49,981 nucleotides of DNA from Rhodocyclaceae bacterium UBA2271. Its GTDB lineage: Bacteria; Pseudomonadota; Gammaproteobacteria; Burkholderiales; Rhodocyclaceae. The notes beneath the pieces were generated by a model, which worked only from the letters and a program-made list of their open reading frames with translations, had not been told where the DNA came from and made no database searches. The first letter of the stretch is position 1. Each line of letters begins with the position of its first letter. Location of the stretch: the NCBI GenBank assembly GCA_002347405.1, contig DDXB01000064.1:33769-83749 (forward strand), given 5' to 3'. Below are positions 15,914 to 25,048 of the stretch, in pieces. Made by a program: the position numbers and the translations under genes.

Positions 15914-16015
15914 GTCTCGCTCTGTCTGATGGGTCGCCTCTGTGTAGAAGGGCTTTGCTAGAATGGTTCGCACGCATCATACCGTGCGGGCAAGTTCCCT
16001 ACGACACCCCATCCC

Positions 16016-17008
16016 ATGTTTGGTTTCCTGAAAAAAAACGCTGCGGATACGCCGCCCGCAGCCGCCGAGAAAGTTGCGCCCACCAGGCTGTCATGGGCCG
16101 AACGGCTGAAAGCCGGGCTTTCACGCACGCGTGCCGCCCTCAATACGCCGCTCGGCGAACTGTTTGCGCGCGGCAAGATTGATGAAGAACTGCTCGAAGA
16201 GCTCGAATCCACGCTGTTGATGGCAGATTGCGGTATCGATGCCACGGAGTGGTTGCTGACCGAACTGCGCGCCAAGGTTAAAAAGGAACGCATCGAGTCA
16301 CCCGTCGCGCTGCGCGAGGCCCTGATCGAACTGCTGACCAGGCTGCTGACGCCGCTCGAGCAGCCGCTCGACCTGAGTCACCCTTCACAGAATCAGCGCC
16401 CCTACATCATCATGCTGGCCGGCGTGAATGGCGCCGGCAAGACGACCTCGATCGGCAAGCTCGCCAAGCGGTTTCAGCAGGAAGGCCATGGCGTGCTGCT
16501 CGCCGCCGGCGACACCTTCCGCGCCGCCGCGCGCGAGCAACTGACCGAATGGGGGCGCCGCAACGATGTTACCGTCATAGCCCAGGAATCCGGCGACCCG
16601 GCCGCCGTGGTGTTCGACGCGATCAGCGCGGCGCGCGCGCGCGGCATCGACGTGATGATCGCCGACACGGCGGGGCGCCTGCCGACCCAGTTGAACCTGA
16701 TGGAAGAAATCGCCAAGGTGCGCCGCGTCATCCAGAAGGCCGAGCCGACCGGGCCGCACGAGGTGCTGCTGGTGCTCGACGCCAACATCGGCCAGAACGC
16801 CATCGCCCAGGTCAAGGCCTTCGACAAGGCGATCAAGGTCACCGGCCTGATCGTCACCAAGCTCGACGGCACCGCCAAGGGCGGCGTACTCGCCGCCATC
16901 GCGCGCCAGTGCCCGAAGCCCGTGCGCTTCATCGGCATTGGCGAAGGCATCGACGATTTGCAGCCCTTCAGGGCGCGCGAATTTGTCGAGGCGCTGTTTG
17001 GTCAATAA
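16016..17008 (+). CDS. ftsY: Signal recognition particle receptor FtsY
   Basis: SRP receptor GTPase that docks ribosome-SRP complexes at the inner membrane. 330 residues: a short A domain (residues 1-25), the N domain four-helix bundle (LSRTRAALNTPLGELFARGKIDEE), and the G domain with GVNGAGKTTSIGKLA (about 139), DTAGRLPTQ (about 220) and TKLDGTAKGG (about 280). The acidic A domain of E. coli is almost absent, as is usual in betaproteobacteria. Divergent from the M16 operon with about 100 bp between. Confidence 0.96.
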   Translation: MFGFLKKNAADTPPAAAEKVAPTRLSWAERLKAGLSRTRAALNTPLGELFARGKIDEELLEELESTLLMADCGIDATEWLLTELRAKVKKERIESPVALREALIELLTRLLTPLEQPLDLSHPSQNQRPYIIMLAGVNGAGKTTSIGKLAKRFQQEGHGVLLAAGDTFRAAAREQLTEWGRRNDVTVIAQESGDPAAVVFDAISAARARGIDVMIADTAGRLPTQLNLMEEIAKVRRVIQKAEPTGPHEVLLVLDANIGQNAIAQVKAFDKAIKVTGLIVTKLDGTAKGGVLAAIARQCPKPVRFIGIGEGIDDLQPFRAREFVEALFGQ

Positions 17009-17023
17009 TCCGATCATCCTTAA

Positions 17024-18649
17024 ATGATCCGCCTCACCGAGCTGCGCCTGCCGCTCGAACACACCCCGGAGCAGCTCAACACAGCCGTGTTGCAACGGCT
17101 GAAGCTGGCACCGACCGATCTGCTCAAGCTGCATATCCACAAGCGCAGCCCCGACGCGCGCAAGAAGGATGCACTGCAGTTCGTCTATAGCCTCGACCTC
17201 GAACTTGCCGACGAAACCGCCGTCCTGGCAAGCTTTGCGGGCGACCCAAGAATCAAGCCAACGCCGGACATGGCCTACCGTTTCGTCACGCCGGCGCCGG
17301 CCGGCCAGTTTCTACGCCCGGTGATTGTCGGCTTCGGGCCGGCCGGCATCTTCGCCGCACTGATCCTCGCACAGATGGGCTTCAAGCCATTGGTGCTCGA
17401 GCGGGGCAAGCAAGTGCGCGAGCGCACCCGGGACACCTGGGACCTGTGGCGCAAGCACACCCTGCATCCCGATTCGAACGTGCAGTTCGGCGAAGGCGGC
17501 GCCGGCACCTTTTCGGACGGCAAGCTGTACAGCCAGATCAAGGACTCGCGCCACCTCGCCCGCAAGGTGCTCACCGAATTCGTCAAGGCGGGTGCGCCGG
17601 AAGAGATTCTCTACGTCAGCAAGCCGCACATCGGCACATTTCGGCTCGTAGCGATGGTCGAGAAGATGCGCGCCGAGATCGAGGCGCTGGGGGGCGAAAT
17701 ACGGTTCCAGGCGCGCGTTGAAGACCTCGCCATCGAAGCCGGCCAAGTACGTGGCGTCGTTCTCGCCGATGGCACGGAGATTCGCGCCGACCAGGTCATC
17801 CTCGCGCTCGGCCACAGCGCGCGCGACACCTTTGCCATGCTCCACGCGCGCGGCGTCTTCATGGAAGCGAAGCCGTTTTCGCTCGGCTTCCGCATCGAGC
17901 ATCCGCAATCCCTGATCGACCGCGCCCGTTTCGGCAAGCACGCCGGCAACGCCCTGCTCGGCGCGGCCGATTACAAGCTGGTGCATCACGCCAGCAACGG
18001 CCGTTCGGCCTATACCTTCTGCATGTGTCCGGGCGGCCAGGTCGTCGCCGCGACATCGGAGCCCGGCTGCGTCGTCACCAACGGCATGAGCCAGTATTCA
18101 CGCGCCGAGCGTAACGCCAACGCCGGCATCGTCGTCGGCATCACGCCCGCCGATTTCCCCGGCAACCCGGGCGATCCGCTGGCCGGCATCGCCTTTCAAC
18201 GCCAATGGGAGACATGCGCTTTTGAACTCGGCGGCGGCAATTACGACGCCCCGGTGCAACGGGTCGGCGACTTCCTCGCCGGTCATCCCAGCAGCGCGCT
18301 CGGTGAGGTCATTCCCTCCTACCAGCCGGGCGTGAAGCTCACGGATTTGTCGTCCGCGCTGCCCGCCTATGTCATCGCCGCCATCCGCGAGGCCATTCCC
18401 GCTTTCGACAAGCAGATATGCGGCTTTGCCATGGCCGATGCACTGCTCACCGGCGTGGAAACACGCACCTCATCACCCTTGCGCATCACGCGCGGCGCGG
18501 ATGGCCAGAGCCTGAATGTGAAGGGAATCTACCCGGCCGGCGAGGGCGCCGGTTACGCCGGTGGCATTCTGTCGGCGGGGGTCGACGGCATCGAGGCAGC
18601 CGAGGCCGTTGCACGGGACATCACGCAGCGCTGCCGCGCACCATCCTGA
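17024..18649 (+). CDS. FAD-dependent dehydrogenase, COG2509 type
   Basis: 541 residues. About 90 N-terminal residues form a small domain (LRLPLEHTPEQLNTAVLQRL, LHIHKRSPDARKK) typical of this uncharacterised family. Then comes an FAD-binding Rossmann motif VIVGFGPAGIFAALILAQMG near 105, DSNVQFGEGGAGTFSDGKL near 150 and a C-terminal GEGAGYAGGILSAGVDGIEAA that completes the FAD site. Substrate unknown. It starts 15 bases after ftsY, probably co-transcribed. The 3' end overlaps the convergent S4 gene by 29 bases. Confidence 0.88.
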   Translation: MIRLTELRLPLEHTPEQLNTAVLQRLKLAPTDLLKLHIHKRSPDARKKDALQFVYSLDLELADETAVLASFAGDPRIKPTPDMAYRFVTPAPAGQFLRPVIVGFGPAGIFAALILAQMGFKPLVLERGKQVRERTRDTWDLWRKHTLHPDSNVQFGEGGAGTFSDGKLYSQIKDSRHLARKVLTEFVKAGAPEEILYVSKPHIGTFRLVAMVEKMRAEIEALGGEIRFQARVEDLAIEAGQVRGVVLADGTEIRADQVILALGHSARDTFAMLHARGVFMEAKPFSLGFRIEHPQSLIDRARFGKHAGNALLGAADYKLVHHASNGRSAYTFCMCPGGQVVAATSEPGCVVTNGMSQYSRAERNANAGIVVGITPADFPGNPGDPLAGIAFQRQWETCAFELGGGNYDAPVQRVGDFLAGHPSSALGEVIPSYQPGVKLTDLSSALPAYVIAAIREAIPAFDKQICGFAMADALLTGVETRTSSPLRITRGADGQSLNVKGIYPAGEGAGYAGGILSAGVDGIEAAEAVARDITQRCRAPS

Positions 18650-18848
18650 CTTGTTCCTCACCCACCCGCACGACCTCCCCACCGCGCAGCTTGCGCCGGA
18701 TGCGGGTTTCCACCTGATCATCGACCTGCACCAGCCCGGCGCCGATCATCACCTTGGCCGCCCCGCCGGAACTGGCCAGCCCGAGCACCTTGAGCAGGGC
18801 ATTCAGTTCGATGAATTCGCTGCTGAGCGTAAAACGGGTGTCGGTCAT
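18621..18848 (-). CDS. Small S4-domain RNA-binding protein (YbcJ-like)
   Basis: 75 residues, one S4 domain: FIELNALLKVLGLASSGGAAKVMIGAG, VQVDDQVETRIRRKLRGGE. Comparable to E. coli YbcJ, which binds RNA; its role is unclear. I start at ATG 18848 because the homology begins at once and the longer frame upstream looks non-coding. The last 29 bases overlap the end of the convergent FAD gene. The 220 bases to the chemoreceptor hold no gene I can support. Confidence 0.85.
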   Translation of the reverse strand: MTDTRFTLSSEFIELNALLKVLGLASSGGAAKVMIGAGLVQVDDQVETRIRRKLRGGEVVRVGEEQVRMVRGSAA

Positions 18849-19068
18849 GGTGTTCAGTCGAGGAAATTGGCGGTCCATGGTAACGGGTCCCGCCTTGACT
18901 ACCAAATGCATCAAGTTGCGGCAAGCAGCGGTAGCTGAAGTTGCGTCAGCCGTCTGATCTTCCCCACGCCCGGCGGCGCCAACAACGCAAACGGCAGCGT
19001 ATGCCTTTGGTTGATTGCCGGTTTCGGTGGATAATCCACCGACCCCATGCTTACCCAAGGAGAGCCCC

Positions 19069-21150
19069 GTGCGCAATAATCAACCTGTCACCGGCACAGA
19101 GCGGAGCTTTGCCTCCGACATCGCCATCCTCTCGCATACCGATGCCAAGGGACTGATCACCTTCGTCAATGACGATTTCGCCGAGATCAGTGGCTTTGCG
19201 ATCGAGGAACTGATCGGCCAGCCGCATAATCTGCTGCGCCACCCGGACATGCCAGCCGAAACTTACCGCGACCTGTGGGAGACGGTGCAGAACGGCCGAC
19301 CCTGGGCGGGTCTCATCAAGAACCGTTGCAAGAACGGTGACTATTACTGGGTGCGCGCCTCGGTGACGCCCAAGGCCGATGGCGGCTTCATGTCGGTGCG
19401 CGTCAAGCCGACGCGCGACGAAGTCAAGGCAGCGGAATCCCTCTATCAGCGCATTCGCCAGGATCCGTCAATCCGCCTCTACGAAGGCGAGGAAGTGAAA
19501 CGCGGTCTTGGCGGTTTGATGAATGGGGCAGTGGGCTGGCTGGACAACATGCGCATCGGCAACCGCCTTGCCCTGGTCATGACACTGGTCATGGCGCTGC
19601 TGGTCGGCGCCCTGGTCGAAGCCCATCATTCGAGCGGAAAGATCGAGCAGGCCTACAAGCAGTACATCGATCAGGACGTCGCGCGCCGCGCCGACTTCTA
19701 CAACATGTACGCCCAGGGCCTGCAGATGGGTCAGGCGCTGCGCAACGTCATGCTCGACCCGGAAAACAAGCGCGCCTACGAGAACTACCAGAATGCCACG
19801 GTCGCCTACGACAAGGCGGGCGAGCAGGCCCGCGCGCTCGACCAGCAAACCCTCAAATCCGGCCTGCCGGATCGCCTGATCGCCCTGCGCGTCGAGCAGA
19901 AGAAGTTGCACGAGCAGATTTTCGAGCTGCTCAAGGCCAGGCAATTCGAGGAAGCCAAGGGCGTGCTCACCAAGACCGAGACGCCGAAGTGGCGCGAGAT
20001 GCGCGACATCATGGTCGCCGAGATCAAGCAGCTCGACGAGGCGACACCCAAGCTGCTCACCCATCTGAACGAGCAACAGGCAGCCGCCGACCGACGCAGC
20101 CTGATCTTCGCGGGCAGCGTGATCATTCTCGGCATCCTGCTGGGCGGCATCCTGTTATCCCGTATCGCACGCCAGGCGCGCGAAACCGAAAACCTCGCCT
20201 CCGCCGTCGCCGGCGGCAATCTCTCCCAGGTCATCCGCGCCGGCAGCCATGACGAATTCGGGGCCATCCTGACGCGCGTGGCGATGCTGAGAAATCGGCT
20301 GCACGAGGCGATCAGCCTGGTTCAGCAAAGTGCGCGCGCACTCGACCAATCAAGCCGGCAGCTCGCGGCGGTCAGCGCTGAAACCGTGCAGGCCACCCAG
20401 GCGCAGTCAGCCAGCATATCGAGCGTTGCCGCCGCGGTGGAGGAATTATCCACCGCCGCCGACGAAATGAGCAGCAACGCGCAGCAAGCCATGGAGGCGA
20501 CCAATGTCTCCACCACGGCGACCCGCGAAAGCGCCACCATCAGCCGCAAGGCTGCCGACCACATCGCCTCGGCAGCACAGGTGGTGGCCGGCTCCGAACA
20601 GCGCATCGCCGAACTGGCCACCATGTCGGAAGAAATCAGCCGCGTGGTGCTGGTCATCAAGGAGATTGCCGACCAGACCAACCTGCTCGCCCTGAACGCC
20701 GCCATCGAGGCCGCCCGGGCTGGCGAGCAGGGGCGTGGATTTGCCGTGGTGGCCGACGAGGTGCGCAAGCTTGCGGAGCGCACCGGTAATTCGACACAGG
20801 AAATCGCCGCGATGATCCAGCGCATCCAGAGCGTCAGTCGCGCCGTGGCCGAAGAGGTGGCCGCCAGCAGCAAGGGTGTCGGCGATGGTGCCAAGAGCGC
20901 GCGTGCGGCAGGCGAGGTAGCCGCCTCGGTCGAGACCTCGGTTACCCAGGCCGGTCATGCCGTGCAGATGATCAGCGATGCACTGGCCGAAAGCAGTGCC
21001 GCCACCCGCGACATCGCCGGCAATATGGAGCGCATTTCCCAGGGCGCCGATTCCGGCACTTTGACCGCCCAGCGCTCCGCCGCCGAGGCAGAGCAAATTG
21101 GCCGGTTGGCAGAGAAGCTTAAAACGCTGGCCGCCCAGTTCCACGCTTGA
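19069..21150 (+). CDS. PAS-containing methyl-accepting chemotaxis protein (Aer-like)
   Basis: 693 residues. An N-terminal PAS domain (about 15-115; ITFVNDDFAEISGFAIEELIGQPHNLLRHPDMP) is like aerotaxis receptor Aer, which holds FAD. A membrane segment at about 165-187 is followed by a 4HB-type sensor (about 190-340), a second segment at about 345-368, a HAMP-like linker and an MCP signalling domain with the hairpin tip EIADQTNLLALNAAIEAARAGEQGRGFAVVADEVRKLAERT near 540-580. GTG 19069 is chosen because AAGGAGAG lies four bases upstream. The gene interrupts the usual ftsY-ftsE-ftsX run. No CheA-dock pentapeptide is visible at the C terminus. Confidence 0.9.
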   Translation: MRNNQPVTGTERSFASDIAILSHTDAKGLITFVNDDFAEISGFAIEELIGQPHNLLRHPDMPAETYRDLWETVQNGRPWAGLIKNRCKNGDYYWVRASVTPKADGGFMSVRVKPTRDEVKAAESLYQRIRQDPSIRLYEGEEVKRGLGGLMNGAVGWLDNMRIGNRLALVMTLVMALLVGALVEAHHSSGKIEQAYKQYIDQDVARRADFYNMYAQGLQMGQALRNVMLDPENKRAYENYQNATVAYDKAGEQARALDQQTLKSGLPDRLIALRVEQKKLHEQIFELLKARQFEEAKGVLTKTETPKWREMRDIMVAEIKQLDEATPKLLTHLNEQQAAADRRSLIFAGSVIILGILLGGILLSRIARQARETENLASAVAGGNLSQVIRAGSHDEFGAILTRVAMLRNRLHEAISLVQQSARALDQSSRQLAAVSAETVQATQAQSASISSVAAAVEELSTAADEMSSNAQQAMEATNVSTTATRESATISRKAADHIASAAQVVAGSEQRIAELATMSEEISRVVLVIKEIADQTNLLALNAAIEAARAGEQGRGFAVVADEVRKLAERTGNSTQEIAAMIQRIQSVSRAVAEEVAASSKGVGDGAKSARAAGEVAASVETSVTQAGHAVQMISDALAESSAATRDIAGNMERISQGADSGTLTAQRSAAEAEQIGRLAEKLKTLAAQFHA

Positions 21151-21216
21151 AGATCTATCCGCAGCGGTCCCCCGTGCTTGATCGGGACGGGGGGTTGCTG
21201 GTTGGTTTCCAGTAGC

Positions 21217-21239
21217 GCCGTACCGCCAGCGCCGACTTT
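21217..21239 (+). repeat. Dispersed GCCAGCGCCGACTTT motif upstream of ftsE
   Basis: Perfect 15-base core preceded by GCCGTACC, in the 129-bp gap between the chemoreceptor and ftsE, about 40 bases before the ftsE start, so it lies in the probable ftsE leader. Confidence 0.75.
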
Positions 21240-21279
21240 GGCACCGTGAGCTAAACTGTCGCGGCTCACGATGACGTCC

Positions 21280-21924
21280 ATGATCCGCTTCGATACGATT
21301 ACCAAGCGCTACCCGCCCGACATCTCGGCGCTGATTGATGTCAGCGCCGAGATTGCCGCGGGCGAACTGATCACGATTGTCGGCCACTCCGGCGCCGGCA
21401 AGTCGACCCTTCTCAAACTGATTCCCGCCATCGAACGTCCCACACGCGGCGCTGTGCTGGTGAATGGACAGAATGTCGGCGCGCTCGGCAGTCGAGCGCT
21501 GCCTTTTTTGCGACGGAATCTCGGCTTGGTGTTCCAGGACCAGAAATTACTGTTTGATCGCACTGTCCTGGCCAATGTGCTGCTGCCACTCGAAATCACC
21601 GGCTTTTCCCACACCGAGGCGCAGCGCCGGGCGCAGGCCGCGCTCGACAAGGTCGGGCTGCTGCAGCGTGCCCGTGCCATGCCGATTGCCTTGTCAGGCG
21701 GCGAACAACAGCGCCTGGCCATTGCCCGTGCCGTCGTGCATCGACCCAGCCTGTTGCTCGCCGACGAACCTACGGCCTATCTCGATCCCGACACGGCACG
21801 CGCTGTGGCTGGCATCTTCCTCGAATTTCATCGTGTCGGCGTTACCGTGCTGGTCGCCACCTATGATGACAGCCTGTTTCCCGGCGCCCGGCGCCTGCAG
21901 CTCGATCACGGCAGGTTGTTGTGA
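21280..21924 (+). CDS. ftsE: Cell division ATP-binding protein FtsE
   Basis: ATPase of the FtsEX complex, which links the Z ring to cell-wall hydrolase activation. 214 residues: Walker A GHSGAGKST near residue 40, signature LSGGEQQRLAIARAVVHRP near 135, Walker B LLLADEPT near 158. The usual DEPTGNLD is DEPTAYLD here. I take ATG 21280 (MIRFDTITKRYP, aligned to the family); ATG 21271 adds three residues and neither has a clear ribosome-binding site. Followed by ftsX after 22 bases. Confidence 0.93.
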   Translation: MIRFDTITKRYPPDISALIDVSAEIAAGELITIVGHSGAGKSTLLKLIPAIERPTRGAVLVNGQNVGALGSRALPFLRRNLGLVFQDQKLLFDRTVLANVLLPLEITGFSHTEAQRRAQAALDKVGLLQRARAMPIALSGGEQQRLAIARAVVHRPSLLLADEPTAYLDPDTARAVAGIFLEFHRVGVTVLVATYDDSLFPGARRLQLDHGRLL

Positions 21925-21946
21925 CCGCCTTTCTTGACTTCCCCAT

Positions 21947-22831
21947 ATGAACTGGCTTTTCGCGCATTGGAATGCAATTCGCCGGGCGCTGTCCCGTTTG
22001 ACGGCCGCGCCGCTGAACACCTTGCTTGCGCTGCTGGGCATCGGCGTCGCCCTGGCGCTGCCCGCCGGAGGACATGTGCTGTTGTCGCACCTGTCCACCC
22101 TGACCCGCAGCGCTTCGCCCGCTCCGCAAGTGACCCTGTTCCTTGCGCTTGAAACCGAGCGCAAGGCAGCACAGGCTGTCGAACAGCGCGCGCAGGGTAT
22201 GCCAGGCGTGGCCCGGACGCAATTGCTCGCCCGCGAGGACACGCTTGCGCGCATGAAGACCAACGCCGGACTCGCCGATGCCATTGCGGTGTTGCCGAAG
22301 AACCCCTTCCCCGACGCCATCGTCGTCACGCCGGCGGACGACAGCCCTGCTGCCATCGAACGTCTGGCGACTACCACACGCCAGTGGCGCGAGGTGGAAC
22401 ATGTCCAGATCGATGCCGACTGGGCGCGCCGGCTGCATGCTCTGGTCAGGCTCGGCAACACCGGGGTACTGTTGCTCGCCACGCTGCTCGGCATTGGCCT
22501 GGTCACCATCACCTTCAACACCATCCGCCTGCAGGTGCTGTCGCGCCAGACCGAAGTGGAAGTCAGCCGCCTGCTGGGGGCCACCGACGCCTTTATTCGC
22601 CGCCCCTTCCTCTGGTACGGCGGCCTGCTGGGCTTGCTGGGCGGTGCAATGGCCTGGCTGATCGTCAGCGCCGCCACACTCTGGCTGCGCCTGCCGGTCG
22701 CCGAAATCGCCGGCTTGTACGGGCTGGATCTACTGCTGGCGCTGCCGACGGCAACCGAAAGCGCCGTGCTGCTGGGCGGCGCCGCGCTGCTCGGCTGGTT
22801 CGGGGCGGCCCTGTCGATGCGCCAGCACTGA
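21947..22831 (+). CDS. ftsX: Cell division permease-like protein FtsX
   Basis: 294-residue inner-membrane partner of FtsE. It shows the FtsX plan: a cytoplasmic N terminus (MNWLFAHWNAIRRAL), a first membrane helix near 25-45, a large periplasmic domain (about 55-165), then three helices near 170-195, 220-245 and 260-285. The segment EVEVSRLLGATDAFIRRPFLWYG between helices is characteristic. Its end faces a CACGGAG inverted-repeat element and the convergent Crp/Fnr gene. Confidence 0.92.
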   Translation: MNWLFAHWNAIRRALSRLTAAPLNTLLALLGIGVALALPAGGHVLLSHLSTLTRSASPAPQVTLFLALETERKAAQAVEQRAQGMPGVARTQLLAREDTLARMKTNAGLADAIAVLPKNPFPDAIVVTPADDSPAAIERLATTTRQWREVEHVQIDADWARRLHALVRLGNTGVLLLATLLGIGLVTITFNTIRLQVLSRQTEVEVSRLLGATDAFIRRPFLWYGGLLGLLGGAMAWLIVSAATLWLRLPVAEIAGLYGLDLLLALPTATESAVLLGGAALLGWFGAALSMRQH

Positions 22832-22870
22832 TCCCTGCCTGGCCACATGCAACCTTAAAATCTCAGTTCA

Positions 22871-23017
22871 CACCACGGAGATCACGGAGGACACGGAGAA
22901 AAGGCGCAAACGGACAAGATGCGGGCGCACCCGATGGATGGCGTCGATTGCTTCCGTAACGACTTGTTTTCGCTCCGTGATCTCCGTGTCCTCCGTGGTC
23001 AACTGCTTTTTCTAGGT
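22871..23017. repeat. CACGGAG terminal inverted repeat element, copy 1
   Basis: Left end CCACGGAGATCACGGAGG and right end its near-exact inverse (about 26 bp each), with about 80 bp between. A tail AACCTAGAAAAAGCAGTT on the - strand begins at the crp stop codon (TGAACCT). It fills the gap between convergent ftsX and the regulator and has no coding frame. Confidence 0.8.
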
Positions 23018-23740
23018 TCAAGCTTTGGGTAGCAATGCTGCGTCTGCCAGGTCGGCGTGACTCTGCCGCGCGAACTCGCCAAGCCGGTCCGGATCCAGCA
23101 AGATCACCCGCTTGCCACGCATCTCGATCAGCCCGGCATCCGCCAGATCGCGCAAGGTACGCGACAGGGCTTCGGGCGTCATGCTCAAACGGGAAGCGAC
23201 CACCTGTTTCGTCGCCGGCAGGATGATGCTCGACGCACTGTCAGCGCTCGCGCGACGCTGTTCGATCAGATAGCCGACCAGTCGCTGCAGGAGACTGGAA
23301 CGCGCATAGGCATCGATGTCGCGCAGAATCGAATTCTGCCGCTCGGCTAGCACCTGCAGCACGTGGCAGACAAATACCGGCTGGGTGTCGATGAGACCGG
23401 CAATCGCCTGTTTATCAATATGCAACAGCACGGCATTGTTCAGCGCTGTGGCACGCATCGGATAAGGACAATCGAGAAAAAGTGCCGCCTCGCCGCAGGT
23501 CTGGTCTGCGCCGAGGATCTCGATAACCTTTTCCTCGCCGCCAGGTGAGCGACAGGCCTCCTTGAGCTTCCCGGACACGATGACCAGAAGGCCGGTCGGA
23601 TGCGAATCTTTCTGCAGCACCACGACATCACGCGCGTAACGCCGTTCCTGCGTCGCCATGGCGACCTGCGCCAGAAGCACATCCGGCAAGTCACCGAACA
23701 GTGCCGTGCGCTTGAGCAGGAAGAGCAGATGATTTTCCAT
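23018..23740 (-). CDS. Crp/Fnr family transcriptional regulator
   Basis: 240 residues: a cyclic-nucleotide-binding-like beta roll (residues 10-120; GELKEACRSPGGEEKVIEILGADQTCGEAALF-like core), a dimer helix (about 125-150) and a winged HTH (KQVVASRLSMTPEALSRTLRDLADAGLIEMRGKRVIL). No N-terminal cysteine cluster, so not an oxygen-sensing Fnr; closest in pattern to the Dnr/NnrR-like regulators of betaproteobacteria that sense NO or redox state, but the ligand is unknown. ATG 23740 is chosen because the family homology begins there; the longer frame has no support. Divergent from rpoH, so the two share 183 bp of control region. Confidence 0.88.
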   Translation of the reverse strand: MENHLLFLLKRTALFGDLPDVLLAQVAMATQERRYARDVVVLQKDSHPTGLLVIVSGKLKEACRSPGGEEKVIEILGADQTCGEAALFLDCPYPMRATALNNAVLLHIDKQAIAGLIDTQPVFVCHVLQVLAERQNSILRDIDAYARSSLLQRLVGYLIEQRRASADSASSIILPATKQVVASRLSMTPEALSRTLRDLADAGLIEMRGKRVILLDPDRLGEFARQSHADLADAALLPKA

Positions 23741-23871
23741 GTCGGCACATTGTAGGCGAGCATTCCAGCCTGCTCCCTGAATACGCAACGACGCCGCGCC
23801 CACCTCGATTTCATGCTGACAGCCCGCCAATCACAAAACCATAGTAATTTTGTCGGGAACTTGTTAGACTA

Positions 23872-23898
23872 TTAGCACTCTCATCGACCGAGTGCTAA
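23872..23898 (+). promoter_or_regulatory. CIRCE operator (HrcA binding site) upstream of rpoH
   Basis: TTAGCACTC, nine bases, GAGTGCTAA: a perfect match to the CIRCE consensus. It ends 25 bases before the rpoH ATG, so HrcA bound here would block rpoH transcription or early elongation. No hrcA gene is in the window. Confidence 0.95.
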
Positions 23899-23923
23899 AA
23901 TTTCAAAGAAGGAGGCTTTAGCT

Positions 23924-24826
<903 letters not shown>

Positions 24827-24842
24827 TTTTGCGCCAGACAAA

Positions 24843-24877
24843 AACGGGTCGCCATGAATTACCTGGCGGCCCGTTTT
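24843..24877 (+). terminator. Rho-independent terminator of rpoH
   Basis: AACGGGTCGCCA (24843-24854), a nine-base loop, TGGCGGCCCGTT (24864-24875), followed by TT: an 11-of-12 pair stem 17 bases after the rpoH stop. Confidence 0.85.
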
Positions 24878-24886
24878 ATCTTAAAG

Positions 24887-25036
24887 CACCGCAGAGAGCA
24901 CAGAGGGCACGGAGAAACGGCACAAGCAGACAAAAATCAGGCGCAGCCAACGGGCGACTTTCCCTTATTTCGTAACGCCTGGTTTTTTCTCCGTGATCAC
25001 CGCGCCCTCCGTGGTGAACTGCTTTTTCCAGGTTTA
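24887..25036. repeat. CACGGAG terminal inverted repeat element, copy 2
   Basis: More diverged than copy 1 at the left end (CACCGCAGAGAGCACAGAGG) but the right end keeps CTCCGTGGTGAACTGC and the tail TTTTTCCAGGTTTA. The middle shares scattered words with copy 1 (cACAA, TCGTAACG). It lies between convergent rpoH and kamA; the tail ends 12 bases short of the kamA stop. Confidence 0.75.
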
Positions 25037-25048
25037 TTCAGCGACCGC

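Noticed and set aside
18849..19068. Sigma-28 promoter for the chemoreceptor.
   Set aside because: Only GATAA-like fragments at wrong spacing; no convincing -35/-10 pair.
22871..23017. CRISPR-like array because of the regular CACGGAG units.
   Set aside because: Units are 9 bases with no spacers and are arranged as inverted ends, not direct repeats; no cas genes.
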